Positions 45,897-55,611 of a stretch of 64,000 nucleotides of DNA are shown here, piece by piece. The notes beneath the pieces are model-generated. The model saw only the letters and a program-made list of their open reading frames with translations. It was not told where the DNA came from and ran no database searches. The position numbers and the translations under genes were made by a program. The stretch comes from Pontixanthobacter aestiaquae. Lineage in GTDB: Bacteria; Pseudomonadota; Alphaproteobacteria; Sphingomonadales; Sphingomonadaceae. The stretch's first letter is position 1, and each line of letters starts with the position of its first letter. Location: contig NZ_WTYZ01000001.1 in assembly GCF_009827455.1 (NCBI RefSeq), positions 310,001 through 374,000 on the forward strand, in the 5' to 3' direction.

Positions 45897-46972
45897 CAAG
45901 GCAGAACCAAAATCTCTAACAGCCATGCGTCCACGAACAGCGCGTTCAAATAGGGAATATGCCCTACGGCAGAGTTGGCAAACATAAGCCAACCGAACAT
46001 AAGCGACACCATAGCGCCGGATATAAGAAACCGAACCAGTTTGCGGAGTTTGGGGTCAACCGCAGAAGGTATTGCTGCAATCACCCACATTGCGACCGGA
46101 AACCAATAGAAAGAGATGCGGCCAGCCGCCGCAGAAGCAAATGGTATTATGAGCAGTGTTAATGCCGCGGCAATCGACATATTGCGTAGCAAGCTTGGAG
46201 GAAAAGCAGTCGGTGCGAATTTACCAAAAATGAGATAAAGCAACGCGGGAAGGGCTGTCATTGCCACATGAAAAATCGCGCCGCTTGATTGTACTTCTTC
46301 GGATTGTCCGCGCCCGTATGCCTGATCGTAATAGGCCGCAAAACCGGAGGTCTGCAGGACATAGATTGCGGCCAGCGCAAATATTGCCATGCCTGCTACC
46401 TTCAGGGCTTTTGGAAGCCGGAGATCAACGACAATAAAAGCCAGAAAAATCAGCGCACTGGCATGAAATCCGGCGCAAATAAATACGGCCAGAACGCGCA
46501 TCGGAACGTTCAGTCTATGCCAGTAAGCCAAGAAAAGCATCAGTACACCAACAGCCGTCGATTGTCGGTTTGCTGTCATTGAAATCACGGTAATCAGAAA
46601 TGGCAACGCAGCTACCAGAGCCAACCATGGCTCATGTGTTCGTTTTGCAAAGGCAAAGATGCCCGCCATAGTTATGAAGGCAGCGATCAGGTTGGTGAGA
46701 TAAATACCCCAGCCGCTTTCCGCACCGATCCACAGCAGGATTGCATAGAATGGCTCGGCATATCTGAAGATATCGAAGAATGTTGGCGCAGTATTAACCG
46801 CATAGATCATCCGCAGATAATTGTTCCAATCCATACCCACATGGTGGCGCAAACCGACAAAGAACACGGTGATCAGAAACAGGCCGACCCACAAAACCCG
46901 TGACGGATTGCCCGGGCGGCCCAACGTGCCGCCAATGGCGTAGAGTCCGCCGAATGCCAAAAATGGCCACAT
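45896..46972 (-). CDS. EpsG-like polysaccharide polymerase
   Basis: The 358-residue protein has about ten membrane segments and the N-terminal pattern FFVGLRHHVGMDWNNYLRMI, typical of EpsG/Wzy-like polymerases. It is the best candidate for the repeat-unit polymerase of this locus. The ATG at 46,972 is used; the ORF upstream to 47,116 lacks membrane-protein character. It is coupled to the acyltransferase gene. Confidence 0.82.
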   Translation of the reverse strand: MWPFLAFGGLYAIGGTLGRPGNPSRVLWVGLFLITVFFVGLRHHVGMDWNNYLRMIYAVNTAPTFFDIFRYAEPFYAILLWIGAESGWGIYLTNLIAAFITMAGIFAFAKRTHEPWLALVAALPFLITVISMTANRQSTAVGVLMLFLAYWHRLNVPMRVLAVFICAGFHASALIFLAFIVVDLRLPKALKVAGMAIFALAAIYVLQTSGFAAYYDQAYGRGQSEEVQSSGAIFHVAMTALPALLYLIFGKFAPTAFPPSLLRNMSIAAALTLLIIPFASAAAGRISFYWFPVAMWVIAAIPSAVDPKLRKLVRFLISGAMVSLMFGWLMFANSAVGHIPYLNALFVDAWLLEILVLP

Positions 46973-47124
46973 GCTGCGTTTGCTCCGGTGTTCGTTTGCT
47001 GCGTGGTTGTGTCGCGATGTCAGATGCCGTATCAGCCCTCTTCCAGCAAGGGCGAATGTACCTTGGACCTTATCAGTGGTTTGAATACCGCAATATTTGG
47101 CACTTAACGGGGACAACCAGTATC

Positions 47125-47874
47125 ATGAAACTGCGCTTGATTATTGCGTTGCTGATCGTTCCGTTTCCCAGTTTTTTGAAAGTTTGGATTTACCGGCTGG
47201 GCTTTGGCTATAAAATTGGCAAGCGCGTTAAAATCGGGCTCAGCGCCATTGTCGCCGAGAACTGCGTAATCGGTGATCGTACCCGGATCGGTCATTTCAA
47301 CCTCTTCTACCGAAACCAGAATCTGTTGATCGGTGCCGATGTCATTATCGGTTTTGCGAACCGTATTTTCGGGGGTTCGGAAATCAAGATTGGCGACAAA
47401 TGCCACATCTTCCGTTTCAACGAGATCAACTCGATACTCGACCCCTTGGTCCTAGGTGAATTTGATCCAAGGCTGGAACTCGGTGAGGGGGCTGTCATTA
47501 CTGTGAACCACAAGATCGACTTTACCGACAAAGTCACATTTGGTGAGTCAGTGGTTTTTGCAGGGCGCAACTCGAATATCTGGACACACAACCGGCAGAA
47601 AAGCGCGCCAGTATCGATCGGCCGCAATTGTTACGTTGGGTCAAATGTGCAGTTCGTTGCCGGATCTTCAATTGGTGAATATTGTGTGCTTGCCCTTGGA
47701 TCGGTGGTCAGCAAGAATATCGAAGGCACGTGGAAAGTAATCGGCGGAATGCCAGCCAAGGTGCTGAAAGATTTGGACGAAGACTCGAAAGTGTTGGTGA
47801 CCTACCCAACGCGGCCTGATCTGATCGATGAAGAGTCAGCCGAAAACGGCTCACCCCTCTCCCCCGGAGGCTAA
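47125..47874 (+). CDS. left-handed beta-helix acyltransferase
   Basis: The 249-residue protein has hexapeptide-repeat character (IGDRTRIGHF, IGADVIIG, IGRNCYVGS, IGEYCVLALGSVV) ending with GGMPAKVLKDL, typical of LbetaH acetyltransferases such as WcaF/maa. It probably acetylates a sugar precursor or the polymer. The ATG at 47,125 has GGGGA upstream. The longer ORF from 46,900 is rejected because it overlaps the divergent polymerase gene. Confidence 0.85.
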   Translation: MKLRLIIALLIVPFPSFLKVWIYRLGFGYKIGKRVKIGLSAIVAENCVIGDRTRIGHFNLFYRNQNLLIGADVIIGFANRIFGGSEIKIGDKCHIFRFNEINSILDPLVLGEFDPRLELGEGAVITVNHKIDFTDKVTFGESVVFAGRNSNIWTHNRQKSAPVSIGRNCYVGSNVQFVAGSSIGEYCVLALGSVVSKNIEGTWKVIGGMPAKVLKDLDEDSKVLVTYPTRPDLIDEESAENGSPLSPGG

Positions 47875-47880
47875 TCAGCC

Positions 47881-49014
47881 ATGCGCCTTCTCTTTGCCAT
47901 TAAAGGGCTAGTCATTGCCGGCGGCGGAGCTGAGCGTGTGTTTGTCGAACTCATCAACGAGCTGTCGCAGCGCGGACACTCAATTGATGTGGTGACATTC
48001 GATCAACCCGGACAAGAATTGTTTTACGATATCGCTCCCAATATCACAGTGCATCTGCTGGGTGCAGGCGAGCCGGGCATATCCACACCGCGCAGCAATA
48101 TGCCAAAAATCATGCGCGGTGTGCGCAGTCTAGCCCGCACATTGAAGCCAGATGCAGCAGTTGCCTTTATGCATTCCACCTATGTTCCGGTGGCGTTCGG
48201 CTTGTTCGGTACCGGTGTGCCGGTCATCCTCAGCGAGCATACTGCCGGAGCGCATTTTGTCGGGCGCGGATTTGAGAAGGCGCTGACCAGACTGGTGCAA
48301 AAATTTTCATTCGCCAAGACTGTCGTCTCGCCGATCATCCGCGCAGAGCATGGCGAGTCATTCCGCAACAACCTTGTCGTGATGCCTAACCCGGTTGACC
48401 TTGAGACGTTCGGACGCGCGCAGCACTTGACCCCGAAGAAGCAAGTTCTGTGCGTTGGTGGGTTGCGCGTGGAGAAGGATCAAGCCACGCTTATTGCCGC
48501 CTTCGAGCAGATCGCTGACGAGTTTCCCGAGTGGACATTACGCCTCGCTGGTGAAGGTGTTACTCGGCCCGGTCTGGAGGCCCAGATCGCGCGTTCACCA
48601 GTAGCCAAACGCATCGAATTGCCCGGAATCGTCAGAGATGTGGCACGCGAATATGCCCAAGCAGCGATAGTCGCCATGCCGTCTCGCTATGAAGCGTTGC
48701 CGATGGTCGCCATCGAAGGAATGGCGAGCGGTCGCCCGGTCATAGGCTTCTCGGATTGTGCGGGGGCTGCAGCGCTAATCGAAAACGGAGTTAACGGCCT
48801 ATTGATTTCGCCCGAACCAGACCGGGTCAAAAATCTGGCAGGTGCTCTGCGCAGATTAGTGGCAAATGATGCAGAGCGCCTTGAGCTAGCCGCCTCTGCA
48901 CCCGCGACAATCCAGCAATATTCACTTGATGCGGTGGTCTCTCGTTGGGAAGCATTGCTGGAGGCGGCGAAAACGGCAGACAGCGCGTCATTGCGGGCAC
49001 TCGTTACATCATGA
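47881..49014 (+). CDS. glycosyltransferase family 4
   Basis: The 377-residue GT-B enzyme has GGAERVFVELINELSQRGH at the N-terminus, CVGGLRVEKDQATLIAAFEQ, and the retaining GT4 motif in PSRYEALPMVAIEGMASGRPVI (EX7E). It should add a sugar to the lipid-linked repeat unit on the cytoplasmic side. Its ribosome site GGAGG lies in the end of the preceding gene. Donor unknown. Confidence 0.92.
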   Translation: MRLLFAIKGLVIAGGGAERVFVELINELSQRGHSIDVVTFDQPGQELFYDIAPNITVHLLGAGEPGISTPRSNMPKIMRGVRSLARTLKPDAAVAFMHSTYVPVAFGLFGTGVPVILSEHTAGAHFVGRGFEKALTRLVQKFSFAKTVVSPIIRAEHGESFRNNLVVMPNPVDLETFGRAQHLTPKKQVLCVGGLRVEKDQATLIAAFEQIADEFPEWTLRLAGEGVTRPGLEAQIARSPVAKRIELPGIVRDVAREYAQAAIVAMPSRYEALPMVAIEGMASGRPVIGFSDCAGAAALIENGVNGLLISPEPDRVKNLAGALRRLVANDAERLELAASAPATIQQYSLDAVVSRWEALLEAAKTADSASLRALVTS

Positions 49015-49093
49015 CTGTTCGTGCAATTCAGCCCACTGACTGGCGACCTTGGTCGGCTGGCAACCCCCGAAGAGATGTCGTGGAAAGCAACCT

Positions 49094-51064
49094 ATGTGCG
49101 GCCTGACTGGTATTTTCGGCGCAATCGAACAGCTCGGCGGTGGTAGCTATGCTTCGCTGACCAAAGCGATGTCGGATGCAATCACGCATCGCGGCCCCGA
49201 CGCTGAAGGTCTGTGGGCCGATAACGACGCACAAGTCGCCTTGGGGCATCGGCGTTTATCGATCCTTGATCTGTCGCCCGCAGGTGCGCAGCCGATGCAT
49301 TCCAAGGATGACCGGCTGGCGCTCGCTTTCAATGGCGAGATTTATAATTTTGCCGAGCTCCGCTCTCAATTGGAGGCACGCCACGGCGCGATTGCGTGGC
49401 GCGGTCATTCCGATACGGAGATCCTGCTCGAGTGCTTTGCTCGCGACGGAATTCAGCCAACACTCGATCTGATCGACGGCATGTTCGGTATGGCAGTGTT
49501 CGACAAGCAAACGCGTGAGCTTACGCTGATCCGCGATGCATTTGGCGAGAAGCCGCTATATTACGGTCTTTGGAAAGGCTGCTTGCTCTTCGGATCCGAA
49601 TTGAAAGCGCTAGAGGCTGTCCCCGGCTTCGCCCCTGAACTGGATCTCGATGCTCTCGGTGACTTTTTCAAATATTCCTATGTTCCTGGAGTGGCCTCGA
49701 TTTGGGAAGGGGTCTCCAAGCTCCCGCCTGCCCACCGAGTAACCATCGGCAAGAAAGACATCCAGTCAGGTGTGCTGCCCGATCCGCAAGCCTGGTGGGA
49801 CATGACCGGCGATGCACTGATCGCACGCGCGGCAGAATTTGATGGCACGCTCGATCAGGCAGTTGACCACGCAGAGACGCTTATGCGCGAAGGAACCGCG
49901 CGGCGGACAATCTCCGACGTTCCTTTGGGCGCATTTCTGTCAGGCGGCATCGATTCCTCACTGACTGTTGCCATGATGCAGGCGAATGCGAGTCAACCGG
50001 TCCGGACATTCTCAATCGGAATGGCAGAGGAAGGCTTTGATGAATCCCCCGCAGCCAAAGCTGTCGCCGACCATCTGGGCACCGATCACACCGAATTAGT
50101 CCTGACACCCGAGCAAGTTCAAGCTGCCGTCCCGACTATTTCGGGCATTCACGACGAACCGTTCGCAGACTCGAGCCAGGTGCCGACATATCTCGTCGCG
50201 CAGATGGCTCGGCGCGAGGTAACGGTTGCTTTATCGGGTGATGGCGGTGACGAGATTTTTGGCGGCTATAATCGCTACTTCCAAGGGTCACGCGTTTGGA
50301 ATTCCGCATCGCGGCTACCGGGCCCGTTGCGGCGTCTGGCGGGTGGCGCGCTGGCCAGCATCCCGGCGGGGATGGTCAATTCCGCTGTTCGCCTCGCCGG
50401 CCCGCTCGCACCCAAGGAACTGACGGCAGGACGGCCGGCCGAAAAACTGCAAAAGCTCGCGCGCGTCATGGCTATGCCCGATGAAGACGCTTTTCATGAC
50501 CGGTTACTTGCCACGTCCGACGATCCGCTAGCGATTCTGTCACGAGATGTTGCATTCACATCCCTGCCCAACCGCCTGGACCAGCGCGCGCGCACTTTGT
50601 CTTTTGCCGAGAGAGCAATGCTAGTCGATACAGCGACATATATGGCTGACGATGTGCTGGTTAAGGTTGACCGCGCGGCAATGGCAGTCGCGCTCGAGAC
50701 CCGCACTCCCTATCTCGATAGGGATCTCTTCCGTTTCGCATGGAGCCTGCCCACTGCAATGCGGTATGGCAGCGGAGAGGGCAAAACCATTCTGAGAGAG
50801 CTGCTCTATCGTCACGTCCCGCAGGAACTGGTTGATCGCCCGAAAGCAGGTTTTGCGATACCTGTCGGGCGCTGGCTACGCACAGGATTGCGCGATTGGG
50901 CGGAGAGCGAACTGTCCGACAGCGCACTTGGTCAAAGCGGCTTGCTCCATATCGCAACCGTCCGCCAGCGGTGGGACGAGCATGTGTCTGGCAAACGCGA
51001 CCACGAGACAATGCTCTGGAATGTGTTGATGTTCCAAAGTTGGTACCGGAACCAAACTTCATAA
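49094..51064 (+). CDS. asnB: asparagine synthase-like glutamine amidotransferase
   Basis: The 656-residue protein begins MCGLTGIFG with Cys2 as the glutaminase nucleophile. It has RRLSILDLSPAGAQPM and FNGEIYN in the glutaminase domain, and SGGIDSSLTVAM plus SGDGGDEIFGGYNRY in the ATP-dependent synthetase domain. Inside a polysaccharide locus such proteins (WbpS-like) are thought to convert uronic acids to uronamides. Ordinary asparagine synthesis is the alternative. The flippase gene starts in its stop (TAATG). Confidence 0.9.
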   Translation: MCGLTGIFGAIEQLGGGSYASLTKAMSDAITHRGPDAEGLWADNDAQVALGHRRLSILDLSPAGAQPMHSKDDRLALAFNGEIYNFAELRSQLEARHGAIAWRGHSDTEILLECFARDGIQPTLDLIDGMFGMAVFDKQTRELTLIRDAFGEKPLYYGLWKGCLLFGSELKALEAVPGFAPELDLDALGDFFKYSYVPGVASIWEGVSKLPPAHRVTIGKKDIQSGVLPDPQAWWDMTGDALIARAAEFDGTLDQAVDHAETLMREGTARRTISDVPLGAFLSGGIDSSLTVAMMQANASQPVRTFSIGMAEEGFDESPAAKAVADHLGTDHTELVLTPEQVQAAVPTISGIHDEPFADSSQVPTYLVAQMARREVTVALSGDGGDEIFGGYNRYFQGSRVWNSASRLPGPLRRLAGGALASIPAGMVNSAVRLAGPLAPKELTAGRPAEKLQKLARVMAMPDEDAFHDRLLATSDDPLAILSRDVAFTSLPNRLDQRARTLSFAERAMLVDTATYMADDVLVKVDRAAMAVALETRTPYLDRDLFRFAWSLPTAMRYGSGEGKTILRELLYRHVPQELVDRPKAGFAIPVGRWLRTGLRDWAESELSDSALGQSGLLHIATVRQRWDEHVSGKRDHETMLWNVLMFQSWYRNQTS

Positions 51065-52383
51065 TGCTCCGCAAACTGATCACGCAGGCAGCATCCGTGG
51101 CTGGTATCAGGGTGGCCGGAACCGGGTTGTCGATCCTGGTTTCGATCGTGATCGCACAATTTTTCGGTGCAGAGTCGCTCGGTGTGTATGGTTACTGCGT
51201 CGCGCTGATGGCGATTGCCGCCGTGCCAATATCGAATGGCCAGTCGACTTTATTGCTGCGCACCGTTGCCCATGACGGTGCACTAAGCGGCACATCGAAA
51301 GCGATGGCCGCAATGGGTGCGCGCGCGGCCGTGATCTTTGCTGCTACTGCCGGATTTCTAGCATGGGTCGCTATTGGTTTTGCTAGCACTGATATTGCAC
51401 AGCTGCTAAAGCCATTTGCCTATTTGACGGTCGGATTTTTGGCACTCGCACTGCTCTGCGACCAAATATCAGCAATGCGCATGGCAGCGATCCGCGGAAT
51501 CGACAGGCCCGCTCTGGCTCAATTGCCTGAGACGCTCATCAGACCACTCATGCTATTGGCAGGCTTGGTGTTCGTTTGGGCTCGTTACGGTTCAGCCGAC
51601 CCGGTTACTGATCTTCCCGCGATCTTCGCGGCACTTGCTGTCGCTGCTTTTGTGTCGGCATGCATCGGGCAATTTATCCTGGGGGCAATCACCGCGCGGG
51701 AGAAGCCAACCCAATTGGTTGCACCTGACCGCAAAGCGTGGGTGTGGAGCGCCGCGGCGCTGGCCGGCAGCGCAGGACTGGTCCAGCTAAATGGCTATAT
51801 CGACTTGCTGCTTCTCGGTAGCTTCACGTCAGCTGCCGATGTCGGATACTACCGCGCAGCGCTTCAAATCGCGATGCTCGCGAATTTCGGATATATCGCG
51901 CTCAATATGCTTGCCGGCCAACGTTTCGCGCGGATCCGGGCCGAGAATGATATTGCCGGGATGGCAAAAACCGCCACAACCCTTTCCCGACTGGCGTTAC
52001 TGACGGCCATACCTCTCCCTCTAGCAATCTGGATGTTTGGCGAGCCGTTGCTGGTTTGGCTTTTCGGGGACGGCTTCACCGCATCCGTTTTGCCAGCGCT
52101 GATCATCTCGCTTGGATTATGTTTCAGCGCCTCAATCGGGATGGCGCATTCTATGCTCGTGATGAGCCATCAGGAGAAGCTGGCCCTGCTGCTGACCGGC
52201 ATTGCGCTGGCGATCAATGTGGCGCTTTGCCTGCTCTTGATACCAAGTTTCGGTTTGATCGGCGCAGCACTTGCAAATGCGGCAGCTGCCATCTGCTGGA
52301 ATGGATTATTGTGGTACTTCGCTCGCTTAAAAACAGGGTTCGATACCAGCATAATCGGACTGTCACCGAGAGCCGTTAGCTAA
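51064..52383 (+). CDS. polysaccharide flippase (Wzx-like)
   Basis: The 439-residue protein has about twelve to fourteen membrane segments of the MOP/MATE-like polysaccharide transporter family. The N-terminal VAGTGLSILVSIVIAQFFGAESLGVYGY is typical. It should flip the undecaprenyl-linked repeat unit to the periplasm. The ATG overlaps the asnB stop; the longer ORF lies within asnB. Confidence 0.9.
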   Translation: MLRKLITQAASVAGIRVAGTGLSILVSIVIAQFFGAESLGVYGYCVALMAIAAVPISNGQSTLLLRTVAHDGALSGTSKAMAAMGARAAVIFAATAGFLAWVAIGFASTDIAQLLKPFAYLTVGFLALALLCDQISAMRMAAIRGIDRPALAQLPETLIRPLMLLAGLVFVWARYGSADPVTDLPAIFAALAVAAFVSACIGQFILGAITAREKPTQLVAPDRKAWVWSAAALAGSAGLVQLNGYIDLLLLGSFTSAADVGYYRAALQIAMLANFGYIALNMLAGQRFARIRAENDIAGMAKTATTLSRLALLTAIPLPLAIWMFGEPLLVWLFGDGFTASVLPALIISLGLCFSASIGMAHSMLVMSHQEKLALLLTGIALAINVALCLLLIPSFGLIGAALANAAAAICWNGLLWYFARLKTGFDTSIIGLSPRAVS

Positions 52384-52414
52384 GCGCCCGCTGACTGCCG
52401 GGTGACTGTGCGAG

Positions 52415-53251
52415 TCAGCCGCGCACTTCCTTCGCATAGACATAGTCACGGACCCACGGGCGCGGATCACCAAGTCGCTGCTCTATCTTCAATCCCATAT
52501 CGCCGAAATGCTTTAACACTTCTTCTCGAGTGCGCAGTTCATCGGTTCCATCGCGGTCAGCCACAAAGTCGTGGCAGGAGATAGCATAGTGACGAATCGA
52601 GTAATCGTCTTTCCTCATGCCCTTAATAGCGAGCCGCTCTGCGCCTTCTATGTTCATCTTTAGCATCGCAAGATCAGTAATCTTCTCGCGCTTCAGGATT
52701 GTATCGAGGCGGTGGGCAGGGACTTCTACGCCAGACGCAGAAGACTTCATTATCGAGTGGCTAATGTGGTTTTGGTCGGCACTGTCCTCGATAGTCAGCG
52801 TACCCTCTGCATCAGCGACGGCACAATGTATGGCGGTGACGTTTTTCAAGCCCGATTGAGCAATCGTCTTTTTCAAGCATCTGAAAGTATGCGGATGCGC
52901 TTCAATCGCGATGACCCGGCCAGTTGGGCCGACCATTTTCGAAAAAACTACAGCTTCGTCACCAATGCCTGCACCAACATCGACGATGACATCGCCCGCC
53001 TGCACATCATGTTGATAACACCACAGATCGCGAATCTCGGCTTGCTTATCAGACAACTTGGTGAACAAGATATCAGGACTCACGAAACTCGCGCCATCTT
53101 GTGCATTGACCCAATCGCCCTCGCTATCGACGGAAAATTTCTGATCGCGGCCAGCCACCTTGACAATGCCATTGGCCAAACCTGCCAGCACTGAGCGACC
53201 GCCGCGGCCATCCACTGTGTCGACTAAGGCGCGGAGGGTGCTCTTGATCAT
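52415..53251 (-). CDS. FkbM family methyltransferase
   Basis: The 278-residue SAM-dependent enzyme has the binding motif VIVDVGAGIGDEAVVFSK and IAIEAHPHTFRCLKK. The FkbM-type segment LAMLKMNIEGAERLAIKGM follows. It probably O-methylates a sugar of the locus product, possibly a terminal residue. It faces away from its neighbours on both sides. Confidence 0.9.
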   Translation of the reverse strand: MIKSTLRALVDTVDGRGGRSVLAGLANGIVKVAGRDQKFSVDSEGDWVNAQDGASFVSPDILFTKLSDKQAEIRDLWCYQHDVQAGDVIVDVGAGIGDEAVVFSKMVGPTGRVIAIEAHPHTFRCLKKTIAQSGLKNVTAIHCAVADAEGTLTIEDSADQNHISHSIMKSSASGVEVPAHRLDTILKREKITDLAMLKMNIEGAERLAIKGMRKDDYSIRHYAISCHDFVADRDGTDELRTREEVLKHFGDMGLKIEQRLGDPRPWVRDYVYAKEVRG

Positions 53252-53453
53252 ATCTCTATTCCGTCAGGTGCTGCGCGGTAAATACGCTGGGGCAATGCGC
53301 CGGAACGCCCATGCCCAATAGCTACTTATCCTCGTATCGCAAGGCGCTTTTCGCTGGCCCGCTGCGGCAAACCGGCATCCGCTATGCTTGCCAAGATCGT
53401 GCAAAAGACTATCAGAGCCGCCATTAGCCCCCAAGCCATATGTTGCACAGCCA

Positions 53454-54434
53454 ATGACTGCCAATAATCATCAAGAAATCACTCGCCCGACTGCCGCCGA
53501 ACATGGCGCACAGGTCATCCGGACCGAGACCGACGCGCTTACGCAGATGGCCGACAGCCTCGGCGATGATTTCGGCAAAGCGTGCGACCTAATGGTTGGC
53601 ACCAATGGCCGTGTCATCATCTCCGGCATGGGTAAGTCGGGCCATATCGGCAACAAGATCGCTGCGACGCTCGCCTCGACCGGCACGCCATCCTTTTTCG
53701 TGCATCCGAGCGAAGCCAGCCACGGCGATTTGGGCATGATCACCAAGGATGATGTGTGCATTGTCATTTCAAACTCGGGTGAAACAGCCGAACTGCATGG
53801 CCTGCTGGCCTATCTGACCCGCTTTGCAATCCCGTTCATTGCTATGACCAAAAATTCGGACAGCACGTTAGCGCGGCAAAGCACTGTAGCGCTGCTGCTG
53901 CCCAATGCACCTGAGGCTTGCAGCGTGGGTATGGCCCCGACCACTTCGACCACATGCACTCTCGCCATGGGTGATGCGTTGGCCGTCGCAGTGATGCGGA
54001 TGAAGGGTTTTGCCAAGGAAGATTTCCACACCTTCCACCCTGGCGGGAAACTGGGCGCACAATTCATGCGCGTGCGCGATGTGATGCACACCGGAGATGA
54101 ATTGCCGAGCGTTCCCGCCGATATGGCAATGGGTGACGTACTTGTCGAAATGAGCGCGAAGGGTTTCGGTGTCGCCGGCGTAGTGGCGGATGGCACTCTT
54201 CAAGGCGTCATTACCGATGGCGATTTGCGCCGCAATCTCGATGGTCTGATGGAGCGAAACGCTGGCGAGACGGCCACCACATCACCACAAACTGTAGACC
54301 CAGATATGCTCCTGACCGAAGCAATGGCGCTGATGGATGCGCGCAACATCAGCGCGCTGCCCGTACTCGATGATGCCGGTGCTTTTGTCGGGCTGATCCA
54401 TATTCACGACTGCCTGCGCGCAGGCGCAGCCTGA
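53454..54434 (+). CDS. kpsF: arabinose-5-phosphate isomerase (KpsF/KdsD)
   Basis: This enzyme converts ribulose-5-phosphate to arabinose-5-phosphate, the first step to Kdo. The 326-residue protein has a SIS domain with IISGMGKSGHIGNKIAATLASTGTP and HPSEASHGDLGMI, then two CBS domains (from about residue 205). The ATG at 53,454 is used. It is the first of a Kdo gene set with kdsB and kdsA. Confidence 0.93.
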   Translation: MTANNHQEITRPTAAEHGAQVIRTETDALTQMADSLGDDFGKACDLMVGTNGRVIISGMGKSGHIGNKIAATLASTGTPSFFVHPSEASHGDLGMITKDDVCIVISNSGETAELHGLLAYLTRFAIPFIAMTKNSDSTLARQSTVALLLPNAPEACSVGMAPTTSTTCTLAMGDALAVAVMRMKGFAKEDFHTFHPGGKLGAQFMRVRDVMHTGDELPSVPADMAMGDVLVEMSAKGFGVAGVVADGTLQGVITDGDLRRNLDGLMERNAGETATTSPQTVDPDMLLTEAMALMDARNISALPVLDDAGAFVGLIHIHDCLRAGAA

Positions 54435-54460
54435 ATCTCTCGAAGCGAGGCCGGTAGCCC

Positions 54461-55576
54461 ATGCATATCGTGCTGACCGTCAATGCAGGCTGGAATATCT
54501 GGAATTTCCGAAAGCCGGTGGTGGAAGCGCTGCTGGCTGACGGCCACCAGGTTACAATCCTCGCGCCTAACGATGATACTGCCGCGCAGCTAGAAACTCT
54601 GGGAGCGCACTTCGTACATCTGGAAATGGATGTAGATGGGCTGAGCCCGGCATCAAGCATCGAGCTGATCGATACGTTCCGCAATCATTTTCATGCGCTG
54701 CGTCCAGACATTGTGCTCAGCTATACGGTCAAGAACAACATCTTCGGCGCCATGGCAGCACGGACCCTTGGCATTCCCTTCCTTCCTAATGTCACCGGCC
54801 TTGGTACGCTGTTCCTCGGCTCGAAGCCGCTCTTTGTCATTGGAAAGCTGCTGTACCGGTTGGGTATGGGAGCGCTGCCGATCATCTTTGTACAGAATGA
54901 TGATGATCACGATTTCTTGGTCAGCAAGAAGCTCCTGAAGGCCGGGCAATTACGCATTCTGCCGGGGTCGGGGATTGATCTGGAGAGTTTCCCGGTCAGC
55001 ACGCTTCCCGCCTCAAATGAAACTATCACATTCCTGATGATCTCGCGCTTAATTCGCGACAAGGGGACGATGGAATACCTCGAGGCAGCACGTATCGCTC
55101 GTACAGCCAACCCGAAATGCACTTTCCAGCTCCTCGGACCAATGGGGTCGGCGAACCGCACGGCGATTCCCGAAAGCGCACTCAAACCGTATTTTGAGGA
55201 TGGCTCGGTCGACTATCTGGGCGCGACTAATGATGTGCGGCCCTTCGTAGAAGCAGCGCATTGCGTTGTTTTGCCCTCCTATCGCGAAGGTGCCCCGCGT
55301 TCACTGATCGAAGCCGCGGCGATGGGCCGCCCGCTTGTGACAACTGATGCGCCAGGCTGCCGCGCAGTGGTCGAAAACGGCAAATCAGGCCTGCTGTGCC
55401 AAGTCCGTGATGCCCAAAGCCTCGCTCAGGCCTGCCTTGACTTTGCAGAGCTTGATCCATGCACGCAACAAGCCATGGGCGACGCGGGACGCGATCTGAT
55501 GGCGCGCGAATATGATGTCGGCATCGTGATCGACCGATATCGCACTGCGATTGCCGAACTGACAGTGTCCGCCTAA
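54461..55576 (+). CDS. glycosyltransferase family 4 (PglA/WbpU-like)
   Basis: The 371-residue protein starts MHIVLTVNAGWNIWNFRKP and has FLMISRLIRDKGTMEYLEAA. The GT4 motif is in PSYREGAPRSLIEAAAMGRPLVTTDAPGCRAVV. This pattern is common in transferases that add N-acetylhexosamine-type sugars early in a repeat unit. It lies between kpsF and kdsB on the same strand. Confidence 0.9.
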   Translation: MHIVLTVNAGWNIWNFRKPVVEALLADGHQVTILAPNDDTAAQLETLGAHFVHLEMDVDGLSPASSIELIDTFRNHFHALRPDIVLSYTVKNNIFGAMAARTLGIPFLPNVTGLGTLFLGSKPLFVIGKLLYRLGMGALPIIFVQNDDDHDFLVSKKLLKAGQLRILPGSGIDLESFPVSTLPASNETITFLMISRLIRDKGTMEYLEAARIARTANPKCTFQLLGPMGSANRTAIPESALKPYFEDGSVDYLGATNDVRPFVEAAHCVVLPSYREGAPRSLIEAAAMGRPLVTTDAPGCRAVVENGKSGLLCQVRDAQSLAQACLDFAELDPCTQQAMGDAGRDLMAREYDVGIVIDRYRTAIAELTVSA

Positions 55577-55611
55577 AGACGCAGCCCAATCTTACCCAAC
55601 GAAAGTCCCCC

